The translations under genes and the position numbers were made by a program. From Allolobophora icterica (lineage: Eukaryota; Annelida; Clitellata; Crassiclitellata; Lumbricidae): DNA of 64,000 nt. How positions within the stretch are numbered: position 1 is the stretch's first letter; every line of letters begins with the position of its first letter. Of the stretch, positions 1 to 11,230 are shown piece by piece. Under the pieces are notes generated by a model. It saw only the letters and a list, made by a program, of their open reading frames with translations. It made no database searches and was not told the origin of the DNA. The stretch covers positions 42,873,861 through 42,937,860 of the forward strand of contig OY744613.1 of NCBI GenBank assembly GCA_963556255.1, given 5' to 3'.

Positions 1-777
1 ACTAAACTGGACGACAAAATCTATGTTCTGTGCAAATCTTTAAGTGAGGCTATGGTATTATGTATCTTTGAGGACCGAAATCCATTTCAGGTTTACAAGA
101 ACGTCGAGGTTAGAGAGATTTTCCTTTGCCAACATCTTGTAGCAAGTGACAAGTTAAAATGTGTATTCATATCTGATTCGAGCAGGAAATGCATATGGAG
201 GCTAATGGCTGACGAATGTCGAGTAACTAAATGGTTGCCCATCGTAGGCGGACGATTCACTCTGTCAGTGTCAAATGATGGACATCTTTTGCTACTGAGA
301 ATTGATAAGGGGTTGAGCCAATTGGAAATCTACGGATCTGATGCGAAGATCATTCAAAGTATTTTATTGCCTCCCGACATAATGAGTCCACGCCATATCA
401 TACAGGATTCCAATGGGCAAAGCATCGTAATTCACAAATCGGATGATTCAAAACGTGGATCTTGGGTAATCAGTGCATTTAACAGCGAAGGACAAATACT
501 TCGCCAATTTCAGTCCAAAGAAAAGGATCAAGAGCTCATAAATCCGCATTATATGTTTCTGGATTCAGAGAACGATCGACTGTTCGTGGTTCAACAGGTT
601 AAAGTTAATAAATTCGGCGTGGTTATGCTTGACCTAGGTTCACTCGAGTGGAAACAAACTCTTCTAATACCTGAAGAGCGGTTGCCTTCTTGGATAGTTT
701 CATTGCATTACGATGAACGCAAAAAACAATTACTTGTGGTAAAATCTAAAGAAGTTGAATTTTATCAAATTTATTAG
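1..777 (+). CDS. TRIM-like protein, C-terminal beta-propeller exon (5' end outside window)
   Basis: The window begins inside a long terminal exon. It is open from base 1 to the TAG at 775-777 (258 codons). The protein is closely similar to the exons at 24196-25022 and 38689-39511, sharing TKLDDKIYVLCK at the start, DECRVTKWL, QLEIYGSDAKII, FLDSENDRLFV and LHYDERKKQLLV near the end. Repeated short beta-rich blocks suggest a six-bladed NHL-like propeller, as found C-terminal to RING/B-box/coiled-coil in invertebrate TRIM-like E3 ligases. The preceding RING/B-box exon lies outside the window. By comparison with 24196, about 50 nt of this exon are missing upstream. No stop or frameshift is seen, so the copy may be functional. 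The fold and ligase role are inferred from family architecture. Confidence 0.75.
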   Translation, partial: TKLDDKIYVLCKSLSEAMVLCIFEDRNPFQVYKNVEVREIFLCQHLVASDKLKCVFISDSSRKCIWRLMADECRVTKWLPIVGGRFTLSVSNDGHLLLLRIDKGLSQLEIYGSDAKIIQSILLPPDIMSPRHIIQDSNGQSIVIHKSDDSKRGSWVISAFNSEGQILRQFQSKEKDQELINPHYMFLDSENDRLFVVQQVKVNKFGVVMLDLGSLEWKQTLLIPEERLPSWIVSLHYDERKKQLLVVKSKEVEFYQIY

Positions 778-1104
778 ACAAGTTTGCCACAGTTTACAGA
801 ATGCTGTGCACCGTGTGCAGCAACATAAAAACACACATTCAGTAGAATTAATAAGAATACTTAAGTGCTATTTAAAGTAACAAACTCGTAGAATAATGGC
901 CAAGTGTAATAATACACTAACTTCCATAATGAATGAACCACCAATGTGACTTAAACTGTGTATGTATGTATTAAAAATGTGATCATATTGAGCATTTTGT
1001 CTTTTCTGAAAGGCCATTCTTTTGAGTAATACGCAAATCTCATGATAAGAGAATAGCCTTTATTAAGCAACAATTAAGCGTAGCCGGCCGTGACCTGTTG
1101 GAGA

Positions 1105-1565
1105 TGGGGTTGCAAATACAAGGGTAGCCAAAGGACACAGAAAGCTGGAAAGGAGGACAAAGGAGGACACATTGAATGTTTCGCTCCGTAGTCAGAGAGT
1201 CTCCTAAGTAACAAAAAACGAAGTCACAATGAAAATTACTAATAAAACAAACCACAGGTGCCACTCTGCTACCGGAAATACATTAGCATTTTACCATAGA
1301 TACATTGTAACATTACTCAGATCATGGACTAAAAAGTCTGGAAAATAGTGCTGCAATAAAAAAATAAATGAGTAAGTAGATTAGGTAGGGGAACTTTGGT
1401 ACATGCGCGTGTAAAATCATTACAAACGGCCACAAAATAACAGCCAATAGCCCAATTACAACTAAAAGCCGGATTATTTTCCAGGTTTTAAGCTTTGCCT
1501 GTTGGACAAAGGACATGAAGAAAAAGTGGACATGTCCTCCTTTTGCCGGACGTCTGGCAACCCTA
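1105..1565. mobile_element. hAT-type MITE with 8-bp TSD
   Basis: An insertion of about 461 bp is flanked by the direct repeat GTTGGAGA (1097-1104 and 1566-1573). The ends are inverted: TGGGGTTGC at the left, and TAGGGTTGC read inward from the right. The paralogous block at about 39976 has a single GTTGGAGA and no insert, so it is an empty site. An 8-bp target duplication fits the hAT superfamily. There is no transposase; short open frames inside it are not credible genes. Part of the same MITE is also present at 6604-6753. Confidence 0.7.
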
Positions 1566-2156
1566 GTTGGAGAGGACTGTGACCTGGGTCTCCTCCGTTA
1601 CCAGAGGTCACGTGCAGGATTACATTATCGATCCTAGCGTGCAGCATTGCCGTGTGTTTGGCCTGCCGCGGAGAGATTCTTTGGTTCGGTGGTCGACGCT
1701 GGCGCCACGAGTTCTGGCATACCCAGAGGTAAATTACTTGCCAACCAAAAAAACCGGATGTTAGGTCCAGCACATCCTTCAGTATATCTCATCAACCCGA
1801 GAAGCCTAGCAAAGCCACAGGCCATCGATCATCTTGGAGCAGACTTGAGCTCATGCAGACAGGACGTGGCTGTAGTGAGTCACAGGGGCGAAGGAGTGGC
1901 CGTTTATTGTAAATGTCATCTTCATCGTGCAATTTCCAACCAAAGACCTTCTTCATCAGTTAGTTGGAAATCTTATGGCTTAAGGTCACCGTAAGGGAGC
2001 GATTCCACTACATCGGTGTTATTTACCATCCTGAGCCTGAGCCTGATTACTTGTGTCGATTCCACGTTGGTTGAGATTAATTCTCTAGCCGGGTATTCGA
2101 CTACCATTTTCGCGGGGACTTTAACCAGTTGCCTTCATTCACCTACAATCCTAGAA

Positions 2157-2240
<84 letters not shown>

Positions 2241-2415
2241 TTCTTTATTATTTCAAACCGACAGACGCAGTAAGATTACATTGAAACACGAAAGTACAAT
2301 CAAGATCTTAATTAACACACGGATTGGCAGCCATGCAAGGCGCCGCCCTAGAGGGGGTTTACGGGAGTCGATCCGTGTACCTTATGCTCTCCTGGCCATG
2401 AGTGCTACCACTACT
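2157..2415 (-). mobile_element. tRNA-like SINE with (AAT)n 3' tail
   Basis: On the minus strand the unit starts near 2415 with GATAGAGTAGTGGTAGCACT, similar to a pol III A box. GGATCGACTCCC follows, similar to a B box. The unit ends in a long (AAT)n tail, seen on the + strand as (ATT)n at 2157-2240. It separates two copies of the same flanking sequence (1737-2157 and 2430-2960). The tRNA resemblance is partial, so a non-tRNA SINE or a LINE tail is also possible. Confidence 0.5.
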
Positions 2416-2429
2416 CTATCCACCCTTCT

Positions 2430-2960
2430 CCTTGCCAGCCAAAAAACCGGATGTTAGGTCCAGCACATCCTTCAATATATCTCATCAACCCGAGAAGCCT
2501 AGCAAAGCCACAGGCCATCGATCATCTTGGAGCAGACTTTAGCTCATGCAGATAGGACGTGGCTATAGTGGTCGAGAGCTGCTCAAGGAAAAACATACGG
2601 ACGTCTCCATGGGATTCCATGGCTACGACGTTTTTTTCCCCCGGGATCCGGTGGGTCACAGGGGCGGGGGTGTGGCCGTTTTTTGTAAATGTTATCTTCG
2701 TCGTGCAATTTCCAACCAACGACCTTCTTCATCAGTTAGATGGAAATCTTATGGCTTAAGGTCAACGTAAGGGAGTGATTCCACTACATCGGTGGATGTA
2801 GTGGAATCATTTACCATCCTCCTGAGCCTGATTACTACCCAGATCTCTTCATTCCTTGTGTCGATTCCACGCTGGATGAGATTAATTCTCTAGCCGAGTA
2901 TTCGACTACCATTGTCGCGGTGACTTTAACCAGTTGCCTTTATCTACAGTCCTAGAAATG
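2430..2960 (+). repeat. Second copy of 1737-2157 in direct orientation
   Basis: Sequence from the SINE edge at 2430 restarts with CTTGCCAGCCAAAAAACCGG, already seen at about 1737. It then follows the same order through AAGCCACAGGCCATCGATCA. Compared with block C (39960-40800), which has this region once, block A therefore carries an internal tandem duplication. Confidence 0.7.
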
Positions 2961-3507
2961 GGTCTGTTGAAAGAGTTCGAGGGTCCTTCGCATGAAGGCC
3001 ATCATTCATTGCACCGCATCTAATGATCTAACGATCTATTCAAATCATTCATCGCCGGAAATTCGACAATACTTGGCCGTCTTTGAACGCCTTCTGATAT
3101 ATTTAGCAATCTCGAGGGCAGATGTGTGTCATTCAATTTGCCTCTCTCCCGATCCATCTTTCGAAGCATAGTTGGAAATTTGTCTCCGAGTTATTATCTC
3201 CGGCTGAAGCTATCGAGGCCTTTTAGCCAATACATTACGCAGATATTTATCTATTCTTCTCGGTTAACAGTATTGAAACGGGTGATGTCCTAAGAACTAG
3301 TCCACCGAATACTGCCAATCCTACGAGGTAAGTGCTCCTGGAGCTCTGTCTGATCCCAAGCGGTCAGACAGAAAATATGAAATCCTTAGCTTGTATAGCG
3401 CAGAAAGACAAAGTGGTCTTAGCCAGTCTAGCGCAACCCAACTAGATACATCCGTTTAGGGAACTCTCGGCTTAAGTCGACAAATGCCAGTGAATACGGT
3501 TGCAGCG

Positions 3508-3933
3508 TTAGGCATATTTTAACTGTGTAACTAGTGGGACAAATGTCCCAGTAGTCTTAGGATTTGTCCCAGTAGTTAGGCTGATTTGTCCCAGGCAATG
3601 TATGTTTAACGTATAACTAGTGGGCCAAATGTTGCAAGAGTTTTAAGATTTGCCCCATTGAGAAGATAAGAATTAGTAAAACGCATTGTCATGAAATTCC
3701 CAAAAAAGGTCATGAACTTTTCCGGGAGATGAATTCCTAAAAAAAGGTTATCAAAGTTTCTTCTAGAGGAATTCCTTTAGAAAAGGTCATGAACTTTTTC
3801 TGGAGATGAATTCCCCAAAAAAGGTCATCAAAGTTTTTCAGAGACGAGTTCGAAAAAAGGTCATGAACTATACCTGATTGATGTTACATTTCTGATTTTG
3901 TCCCAGTAGTCTAAATTCCTTAAAATATGCACT
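3508..3933. mobile_element. TIR element with 9-bp TSD and internal GTCCCAGTAGT and AAGGTCATGAAC repeats
   Basis: The element is bounded by the direct repeat GTTGCAGCG (3499-3507 and 3934-3942). Its ends are inverted: AGGCATATTTTAA inward from the left and AGTGCATATTTTAAGG inward from the right. The paralogous site at about 41214 has one GTTGCAGCG and no insert. Inside, GTCCCAGTAGT recurs near both ends, and three or four degenerate copies of AAAAAGGTCATGAACTTTT followed by a GAGATGAATTCC motif fill 3690-3870. A 9-bp TSD would suit a MULE-type element, or an 8-bp TSD a hAT. No coding capacity. Confidence 0.65.
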
Positions 3934-3983
3934 GTTGCAGCGCCTGATGTAGACAGCAGGAGGCTAACTCTACCTAACTATAT

Positions 3984-5825
3984 CACTGCTATGCATTTTA
4001 AAAGAAAAAATCAGATGTCTGATTTATTTTTACTGATTTTATACAATTCTGACATCCTGATTTCAAATATGTTGATGAAATTTGGCCATCACGTCACAAT
4101 TTCGTACAAATCAAATTATAATTTTATTGAATTTTTACATTATTGAGAAATTATTTTCTCTTTGATACACTGCAGAAAAAAATTATAAGAAAGGTTTATA
4201 AAAGTCCTGATGTCAAAATCTTAGAAACAGATGACAGTGCCCAGATGTTTACAATAATTTTATACAAAATATATGGCAAAATCTTGTATACAATGAAACT
4301 GAGACATAAACCGTCTTAGGCACCGAAACGTGTTTTCTTAGATTTTCTTGCGTGTTCTTCCTCTGACAAACAATCTCTGTTCATCATCCAGAAATAGTCC
4401 ATCAAATCAAAGGGGGTTTCCAGAGAGTAGTCCAAAAGTGGTCCAAGTCCGATTCCAGGGTACCAGATCAGGAGAGGCAGAGTAGCTGTCAAGGCGGGTG
4501 TCATTTACGGCGAGAAGAATTGGAAGGCGGAGGATCAGATGAGTCAGGGTAGGAGTATTTGAAAAGGTGAGACTTCAGTTCTGAGTGGAAAGTCCGGGGG
4601 TGATAGAGGAACAAGAGGAGGAGGATGAAGGACGGGTAGCAATGATGATGCAGGCACTGAGAAAGTGCGGAATTCAGGAGGGAGATCATTCCAGAGGCGT
4701 GGTGCTGTGATGGAAATGGCTCGGTTGGAGAACTTGAGGTGAGTAGTGACTGGGGGTCGAGAAAGACTGAGATAGGACGATGATCGGGTCTGAATGGTGA
4801 AGAGATCACGATTTTACTTGGGCTGGGAATATTGTAGGGAGTTGTAGGATAGTGATAGAACTTTCTAGTGGATTCGCTCTGTGATTTTTAACCAATGGAG
4901 TGATTTGAGGATGGGAGTGATATGATGATGTTTGGGCGTTCTAGTGACAGCTCTGGCTAGTGAGTTTTGGATAAGCTGTAGATGCTTGATTTGAGTGGAT
5001 TCGAGGTTGAGAAAAAGAGAATTGCAGTAATCAAGCTTTGAATGAACAATGGAGGTAGCAATGGTGGAGGCAGTTTTAAGGTCGAGCATGGGTCGTATGC
5101 GTCGGAGGTTACGAATGTGCATGAAGCAGGAGCGCGAGAGGTTGGAGATGTGGTTAGAGAAGGAGAGGTGTGGATAAAAAATAACACCAAGATTGCGAAC
5201 AGGGGAGTCAGCGGTGAAGGTGAGAGACGATGAGTTAGTCGAAAGGTTTATGGAAGGATCAGGGATTTTCTTGATTTGATCAGGAAGGCCTAGGATGATG
5301 AATTCAGTTTCGGAAGGGTTAAGGCAGAGGAGATTGGATGAAATCCACCCTTAAATAAGGTTAACCACGTTGAGTAGTTGTGTGATGGCGGTGGAAAAAG
5401 AGTCTGGGAAGAAGGATATGAAGAGTTGGGTGTCATCTGCATAGAGATGGTGGTCGACAGAGGAGGATTTTATGAGATGGCTTAAGGGTGTGGTATAAAG
5501 GATGAAAAGTAGTGGATCCAGGACGGAGCCTTGAGGGACACCACAGGAAAGAGGAAGGGGTTGTGAGCAGTGGCTGGAGGCTTTAACAGAGAAGGATCGG
5601 GAAGACAAGTAGGACTGGAACCAGAGTGGAGCAGTATCAGAGACGCTAAACCAAGAAGATAGTCGTTGAAGAAGAAGGCTGTGATCAATGGTGTCAAATG
5701 CGGCAGAGATGTCGAGAAAACCCTACGTGATACAGAAAAACGGATATCATTTTTGAAATCAGCAGACTAAAATCTTTTAGAAAAACATGTTTTTGGCAGA
5801 ACATCAAAAATCATGCATAGCAGTG
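3984..5825. mobile_element. TIR element (CACTGCTATGCAT termini) carrying a LINE insertion
   Basis: CACTGCTATGCAT at 3984-3996 is perfectly inverted at 5813-5825, and both ends are flanked by TAT, which may be a 3-bp or TA-type target duplication. Outside the element, the homology of block A with block C continues (CTAACTCTACCTAACTATA before, TTAAGCCAAAATAAGG after), which confirms that it is an insert. The middle is occupied by a CR1-like LINE fragment on the minus strand. No transposase is seen, so the superfamily is unclear. Confidence 0.6.
4316..5722 (-). pseudogene. CR1/L2-like LINE reverse transcriptase fragment
   Basis: The minus strand encodes pieces of a non-LTR reverse transcriptase in broken frames. 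At 5351-5608 there is the GVPQGSV box followed by YADDTQLF, the catalytic YxDD motif. At 4865-5122 the thumb/C-terminal part reads LDYCNSLF and LLKSLHWLKI-like text (SLHWLKITERI). At 4501-4809 there is a C-terminal tail, FHSELKSHLF. The endonuclease and N-terminal RT are missing, which is usual for 5'-truncated copies. It lies inside the TIR element at 3984-5825. Frameshifts and stops make it inactive. Confidence 0.8.
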
Positions 5826-5828
5826 TAT

Positions 5829-6320
5829 GTTAAGCCAAAATAAGGTAATATATGTATATAAATGCTTATTATACATATAATACTCTAAATAGTATTGTAC
5901 CGTGATTGTATAACTATTAATGAAAGAGATCTGCCTTTAGTGACTGCGATCATTAAATATTTGTCACTCAGACGAAACAAAATTTTAAAGAAAAATCGAG
6001 TTGAAGTTGCTTCAGTTCTCCCTCAACAAGGACTAAATAAATTCCAATAACAACTCCATCACCTTCGAGAAAGCCAATCGAGGGTCACGAGAAATATGGA
6101 ACGAGGTAAACCGGCTTCGAGCTGCTGCCCAGAGAAAGACAGATTCCTGCGGACGGTGGAGTCACCGCTGTTTCCTTGAACCAGCGTTATGGCCATATTT
6201 CAACAGACGAACATTACTCAGCTCCTCGTCTACCGACCTCTCGACTGAGTCCAGCGCGCTAACCACTACACTATCGATCACCCGTGAATGTGAATGGTGG
6301 GAAAATTGGTTTCCAAGCGG
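5829..6320 (+). repeat. Continuation of duplication block A with possible tRNA-like edge
   Basis: From 5829 the sequence resumes block A homology and matches 7780-8130, for example GAGGTAAACCGGCTTCGAG in both. At 6230-6283 the minus strand reads GATAGTGTAGTGGTTAGCGC, like a tRNA A box and D arm. No convincing B box follows, so this is only a possible SINE head. Confidence 0.4.
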
Positions 6321-6599
6321 CAGGCTTCCACCCAGCTGAATAAACAGATTCAGCATTAACAAGAGAACTACAGTGACATATAATTGTTGGCCTATTGTTC
6401 GTTACTTTATTACTCAATGCCTCTGCCTGTACCGTAGCGTTTAAGGCCGACATTGCCATTATAAAAAGTTAGCATAAGAGAATTGATTGCCTATAGCATC
6501 ATGTCTTGCAATAGGGTCCGACGCTGTGGGCCTCAAAGCCATATTACAGGCGCACAAAAATATGTATGTCTCAGCTCGTAGGTAAGCTACAATGACAAA

Positions 6600-8130
6600 T
6601 GAAGTGTCAATTGTAACACAAAATAACAGCCAATAGCCCAATTACAACTAAAAGCCGGACATTTTCCAGGTTTGAAGCTTTGCCTGTTGGACAGAGGACA
6701 TGAAAACAAAAAAGACGACATGTCCTCCTTTTGCCGGACGTCTGGCAACCCTAGTTGGAGAGGACTGTGATCTGGGACTCCTTCGTTACCAGAGGTCACG
6801 TGCAGGATTACATAATCGACCCTAGCGTGCTGCATTACCGTGTGTTTGGCCTGCTTCGGCGAGATTCTTTGGTTCGGTGGTCGACGCAGGCGCCACGAGT
6901 TCTGGTATACCCAGAGGTAAATTACTTGCCAGCCAAAAAAAACGAATGTTAGGTCCATGCAGTACATCCTTCAATATTATCTCATCAACCCGAGCAAAGC
7001 CACAGGCCATCGATCATCTTGGAGCAGACTTGAGCTCATGCAGAAAGGACGTGGCTACAGTGGTTGAGAGCTGCTCAAGGAAAAACATAGGGACGTCTCC
7101 ATGTGATTCCATGGCTACGACCTTCTCCGCCGGGATCGGGTGGGTCGCAGGGGTGGGGGAGTTGCCGTTTATTGTAAATGTTATCTTCATCGTGCAATTT
7201 CCCAACCGAAGACCGTCTTCATCAGAGAGATGGAAATCTAATGGCTTGAGGTCAACATTTGGGAGCGATTCTAGTACATCGGTGCTATTTAGTATTTGCC
7301 ATACTCCTGAGCCTAAATACTACACAGATCTCTTCATCTTTTGTGGCGATTCCACGTTAAAGGAGATTAATTCTGTAGCCGGGTTTTCGACCACCATTCT
7401 CGCGGGAACTGTAACCAGTTTCCTTCATCTACAGTCCTAGAAATTGGTACCGTATGTCAGAAGAGTTCGATGGACCTTCGCATGAAGGCCATCATTCTTT
7501 GGACTGCGTCTACTCATCTAACCATCTATTCAAATCAGTCTTCGCGGAAAGTCGACAATAACGACCAAATACATTGTCATCTTAGAATGCCTTCTGAGAC
7601 ATTTAGCATCTCGGGTCGCGAACGGGGGTTGTTGGAGAAGGGGAAGGTAGGTGTCGTTCAGTTTGCCTCTGTCCAGGCCCATCTTTCGAAGTTGGACATT
7701 TGTCACCGAGTTTTCATCTCCGGCTGAAGCTATCGAGGTTTTTACAAATACATAACTAACGCAGTTGTTGATCTCTTCTTCTCGGTTAAGACCATAACTA
7801 CTAAAGAAAGAAATCTGCCTTTCATGACTGCGATCACCAAAACGTCTGTTACGCAGACAACAAGCTGTTTAGGAAAAATTGAGTTGAGGCTGTTTAATGC
7901 CTCTCAACAAGGGCAGACCGATTAATTATCAATTACAACACCGTCACATTCGAATTAGCCAAGCGAGGGTCACGATATATTTTGAACGAGGTAAACCGGC
8001 TTCGAGACGCTGACCGGATAGAAACCTTTTCTCTGGAAAATCGTTCGCGATTTTCTTGATTTTCTTGATTCCCAGCGTTATGGCCATATTTCAACAGACG
8101 ACCATTACTCAGCTTCTCATCTAAGGTCAA
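6600..8130 (+). repeat. Segmental duplication block D (no propeller exon)
   Basis: This block is homologous to 1434-1990 and on to about 3250, then to 5830-6230. Its left edge lies inside the MITE that interrupts block A at 1105-1565. It therefore descends from an A-like copy that already carried the MITE. Unlike A it has only one copy of the 1737-2157 region and lacks the 3508-3933 and 3984-5825 elements. The TRIM exon is absent. Open frames within it are interrupted and show no domain. Confidence 0.7.
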
Positions 8131-9550
8131 CGGTAGTGGACAGAAACGAGACTGTGAATATGTCTACTACATTTGAAATGCTTGCAGCTGTGGGGTGCAC
8201 AACCACCGGCCTCGACGTATTTTGTTAATCTTGGTAATAGAGAAAATAGTGAACAGAGGATTGAAGAAAATTAACGCTGACGTTCAAGGCAAAAGTTAGA
8301 ATGCGTGTTTTCATATGCTACATATATAATATCTCGGTTCTTGCTTCGATATGGTCATCGACACGCAGGGTCCGATCTGTCAAAAACAGAAACAGGAGTC
8401 GGAAATCTATATAAATAATAAAAATTTACTAAAGCTGCAATTTATTTTTTAATTCGTTATTTTTAAATGAAGTTAACGACCTTCCATAATAGCCTACGTC
8501 AAGATTATGCAATGACCAGCAGTCAACTAGGCCTACGAAAAAAATAGTCATAGTAATAACAACAATAATACTATTATTAGGGGCATATCCAGACGACTTT
8601 GCGCTTTAAATAATGTCGAAGTCTTTGCTTATTAAGTTTCTCATATTGCCAATGTTCTAGAATTTATCATTTTTTTGCACCGAGATGAAAAGGATCCCTC
8701 AGGGACTTCAACATTCTTAAAGGGAGTCTTGTCCTCCTCGACCCCGGGAATGCTATAAATTTCTTCAATTGAATTGAATAGTTTGTGAATTATACTTATT
8801 ATTACATCATAATAGCTGCTAACTTGCCAGTTTCGAATTTTAATAAAAATGACCTCTACCAATTCCTACTTTAAATTTATCATAATTATGATTAACGTTG
8901 AGTAGGTCTACTGACCGGGTTCCGTTTTGACTCTAGTTCAAACATCGAATTAGTTCAACAGAAGTTTTCAGTTTCAGATACCGGGCAATTCGAAATTTCT
9001 CCGATTAGCGGAATTGAACTCTAAGCTAATCTAACTAAATCTGATACATTATAATCTGTATTCTAATCCAACATGATCTTTTCTGGTCCATTCCATTCTG
9101 AACCGAACCAACGCAAAGCATAGGCCCTACTACCATAATTAGACTTCATACGACTCAACCTAATCACAATCATTTAAATTCAATCTAATCCCAATCTATT
9201 TCAATTTCGACATCTTTTGCTAGTCTGTTCTATTATGTTATATTCTGCTCTATCATGTAATATTGTGGTCCATTATGTTCTATTATGTTCTATTCTTTAA
9301 AGTATAATGTTCTTTTCTTTAAATTTTATATCTCTTCTAGCGCTGTCTTCGTAAAATTACAGTAGCTGGTGGTTTCCAATGAAACATTGAAACCGCAGAC
9401 AAAAATCGTAATTAACTGATAAGAAATAAGTCCAAAGGCAATCCAATGAGAATAGAAGTTCGGTAGCGATGCACTTACCCATGCTAATCTAAACGGCCAC
9501 TAGGACACAGAGAATAGAGCTACATAAGCCATATGTAGACCTCAAGTAGA
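8131..9550. other. Intergenic sequence, nothing recognised
   Basis: AT-rich sequence with short runs such as the CTATTATGTT-rich stretch near 9225-9300. I see no coding exon, RNA gene or clear transposon end. It separates duplication block D from the hAT element at 9559. Confidence 0.5.
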
Positions 9551-9558
9551 CCTAAACC

Positions 9559-10590
9559 CAGCGTTACCACTCCTTGGGTTTTTTCACAAGATCTTGGGTT
9601 TTTTAATCCGAACTTGGGAAATGGGTTTTTTCCTGGAGACCTTGGGTTTTTGGCTTGGGTTTTCTTGTTTTATTGAAACCCTATTTTTAATTATTTTAAT
9701 CAATTTTTGCAACGGTCTGGATGATCGAGGTCAATAAATAAATGGCGCAATATGAGTGCAAACAATGCCAAACATGTCCATTGCTATATTAACATATAAC
9801 TCTGTGCTATACTAGTCTACTGCTATATTTAGAAAATGTAACTCTAAAGACTCAAGGAAATTGTCGACTCAGACTGTACTTTTTCGGAAGTTTTCTCGAA
9901 GTAATCTGCTCTTGCTCTTTTTTAAAACTTAAGATATAACATTTTGAGTTTCATCATGGGCGTCCGCAGGAATTTCTTTTAGCAGGGGGGGGGGTGGGAC
10001 GAAATATTTTATTGAGTAATTTTTTTAGGGGAATGACGTTTGTGCATAGAAACTAAATTTGCATAGAAAAAAATAAAAAAATAAAATAATGATCAAGAAA
10101 CTGTACCTAAATAATTAAGTGTTTTTTCGCATTGAAAATCGTGTTGGGAGTGTTGTAATAATCAAAAGATTTCATTTTTGTAAAATATTTGCAAAATCCA
10201 GAGGCCCTCCTATGAGTTTCATAGTCTTTTATCTTTATTCTTGTTATAAAAAATAAAAATAAAATGTGCGATAGAAGTAATTATTCACGTGTTTCGGAAT
10301 CCGATGAAAATAAAAACATGTATATAAACATTTTTAATTTGCTTTGAATATATACTAATATCGTTTAGCAGTTAACGATTACCCATAAAATTATCAAAAT
10401 GAGAGATAGAAATGAAAGACAGAACAACATTTTTTATTACAGGAATTGGCATAATTGCATTATTTTATTATATTTTATCCTATTATGCGTTTATTAATTT
10501 AAAATGTCTGCATAAAAACCAACTCGGGTTTTCTTAGGTTTTTCCTATGTCCTAACTTGGGTTTTTCATTTTTTATGAGTGGTAACACTG
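9559..10590. mobile_element. hAT-type element with perfect 8-bp TSD and nested MITE
   Basis: The ends CAGCGTTACCACTC (left) and CAGTGTTACCACTC (inward from right) are inverted repeats with one mismatch. The flanking direct repeat CCTAAACC is perfect at 9551-9558 and 10591-10598, the 8-bp TSD typical of hAT. Subterminal CTTGGGTTTTT motifs recur at both ends. The interior holds a MITE copy (about 9958-10215) shared with 15889-16133. No transposase frame is visible, so the element is non-autonomous. Confidence 0.85.
9958..10215. mobile_element. MITE copy (GGGCGTCCGCAG terminus) nested in hAT element
   Basis: TGGGCGTCCGCAGGAAT begins this segment, and it shares GAAAATCGTGTTGGGA and the AAAATCCAG stretch with 15889-16133. 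The second copy also sits inside a different hAT element and has a clearer right end (CCGGACGTCCA). Here the right terminus is degraded. Confidence 0.55.
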
Positions 10591-10598
10591 CCTAAACC

Positions 10599-11200
10599 TC
10601 AAGTACTGTACCAGACTATAAATGCTAATGTTGGCCGATTCCACGTCGCCATTTTCTGCCAGTCACGACAACCGTTTGAAGAATTAAGACAAATCTACAG
10701 TAATTTAAAGGTAGCACGTATTTCATTAATCACCATTTTTAAAGCGAATGTCTAAACTCTAAACGCTAAGATAGAACGTTACGTCACGATAGAAGACTGC
10801 TTTAGTCTGCACTGGAAAGTGTTTAGCCATGAGTATTGTTGTGCTTATACAATAATACTATATTGCACATCGACCTCGATTTCGAAAGTGAAAGCTTCAG
10901 TTAATTGGAAAGTCTTCCTTTGAGCCGACGTGACATAGCCTACATTGTTTTCACGCTACACTGTCACTGTTATTACAAATTGACGCTTCATTTTTACATA
11001 GACAATCATTGTGAAAAATGCAGTAGCTTCATCTACATAATATATTTCTGCTGGTTGATAATAACAGTAAAATTATGAAACTCGCCAAAACGTATGTGAT
11101 TATTATCGTTACATCTTAGGCTATCATTAAATCTAATACAACTTCAAGATTAGGCCTAATAATTTCTACTTGACATGAATATGATTTTCTTCACTGTAGC
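10599..11200. other. 5' flank of the TRIM-like gene
   Basis: AT-rich sequence without coding signal between the hAT element and the RING exon. A pyrimidine tract with CACTGTAG just before 11201 looks like a 3' splice site, so a 5'-UTR exon may begin at about 11201 and include the ATG at 11231. No TATA-type promoter could be assigned with confidence. Confidence 0.3.
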
Positions 11201-11230
11201 AATAATTGAGAACCGGTAAAATTCAAAACG

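Larger units (their letters stand above)
1..3507 (+). repeat. Segmental duplication block A (propeller exon plus about 2.5 kb downstream)
   Basis: Noncoding sequence after the propeller exon (from 778) is clearly homologous to that after the exons at 25023 and 39512, for example the GACAAGTTTGCCACAG start and later the GGCCGTGACCTGTTGGAGA stretch. The block carries a MITE at 1105-1565 and an internal direct duplication, 1737-2157 against 2430-2960, with a SINE at the junction. Homology resumes after the TIR elements at 3508-3933 and 3984-5825 and runs to about 6230. Confidence 0.75.

Noticed and set aside
1040..1825. Several 60-115 codon frames
   Set aside because: They lie in a MITE and in duplicated noncoding DNA, are not preserved between the duplicate blocks, and show no domain.
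2016..2273. Frames of poly-Ile, poly-Leu and poly-Tyr here, at 18746-19037 and at 37540-37866
   Set aside because: Translations of ATT/TTA/TAA microsatellites.
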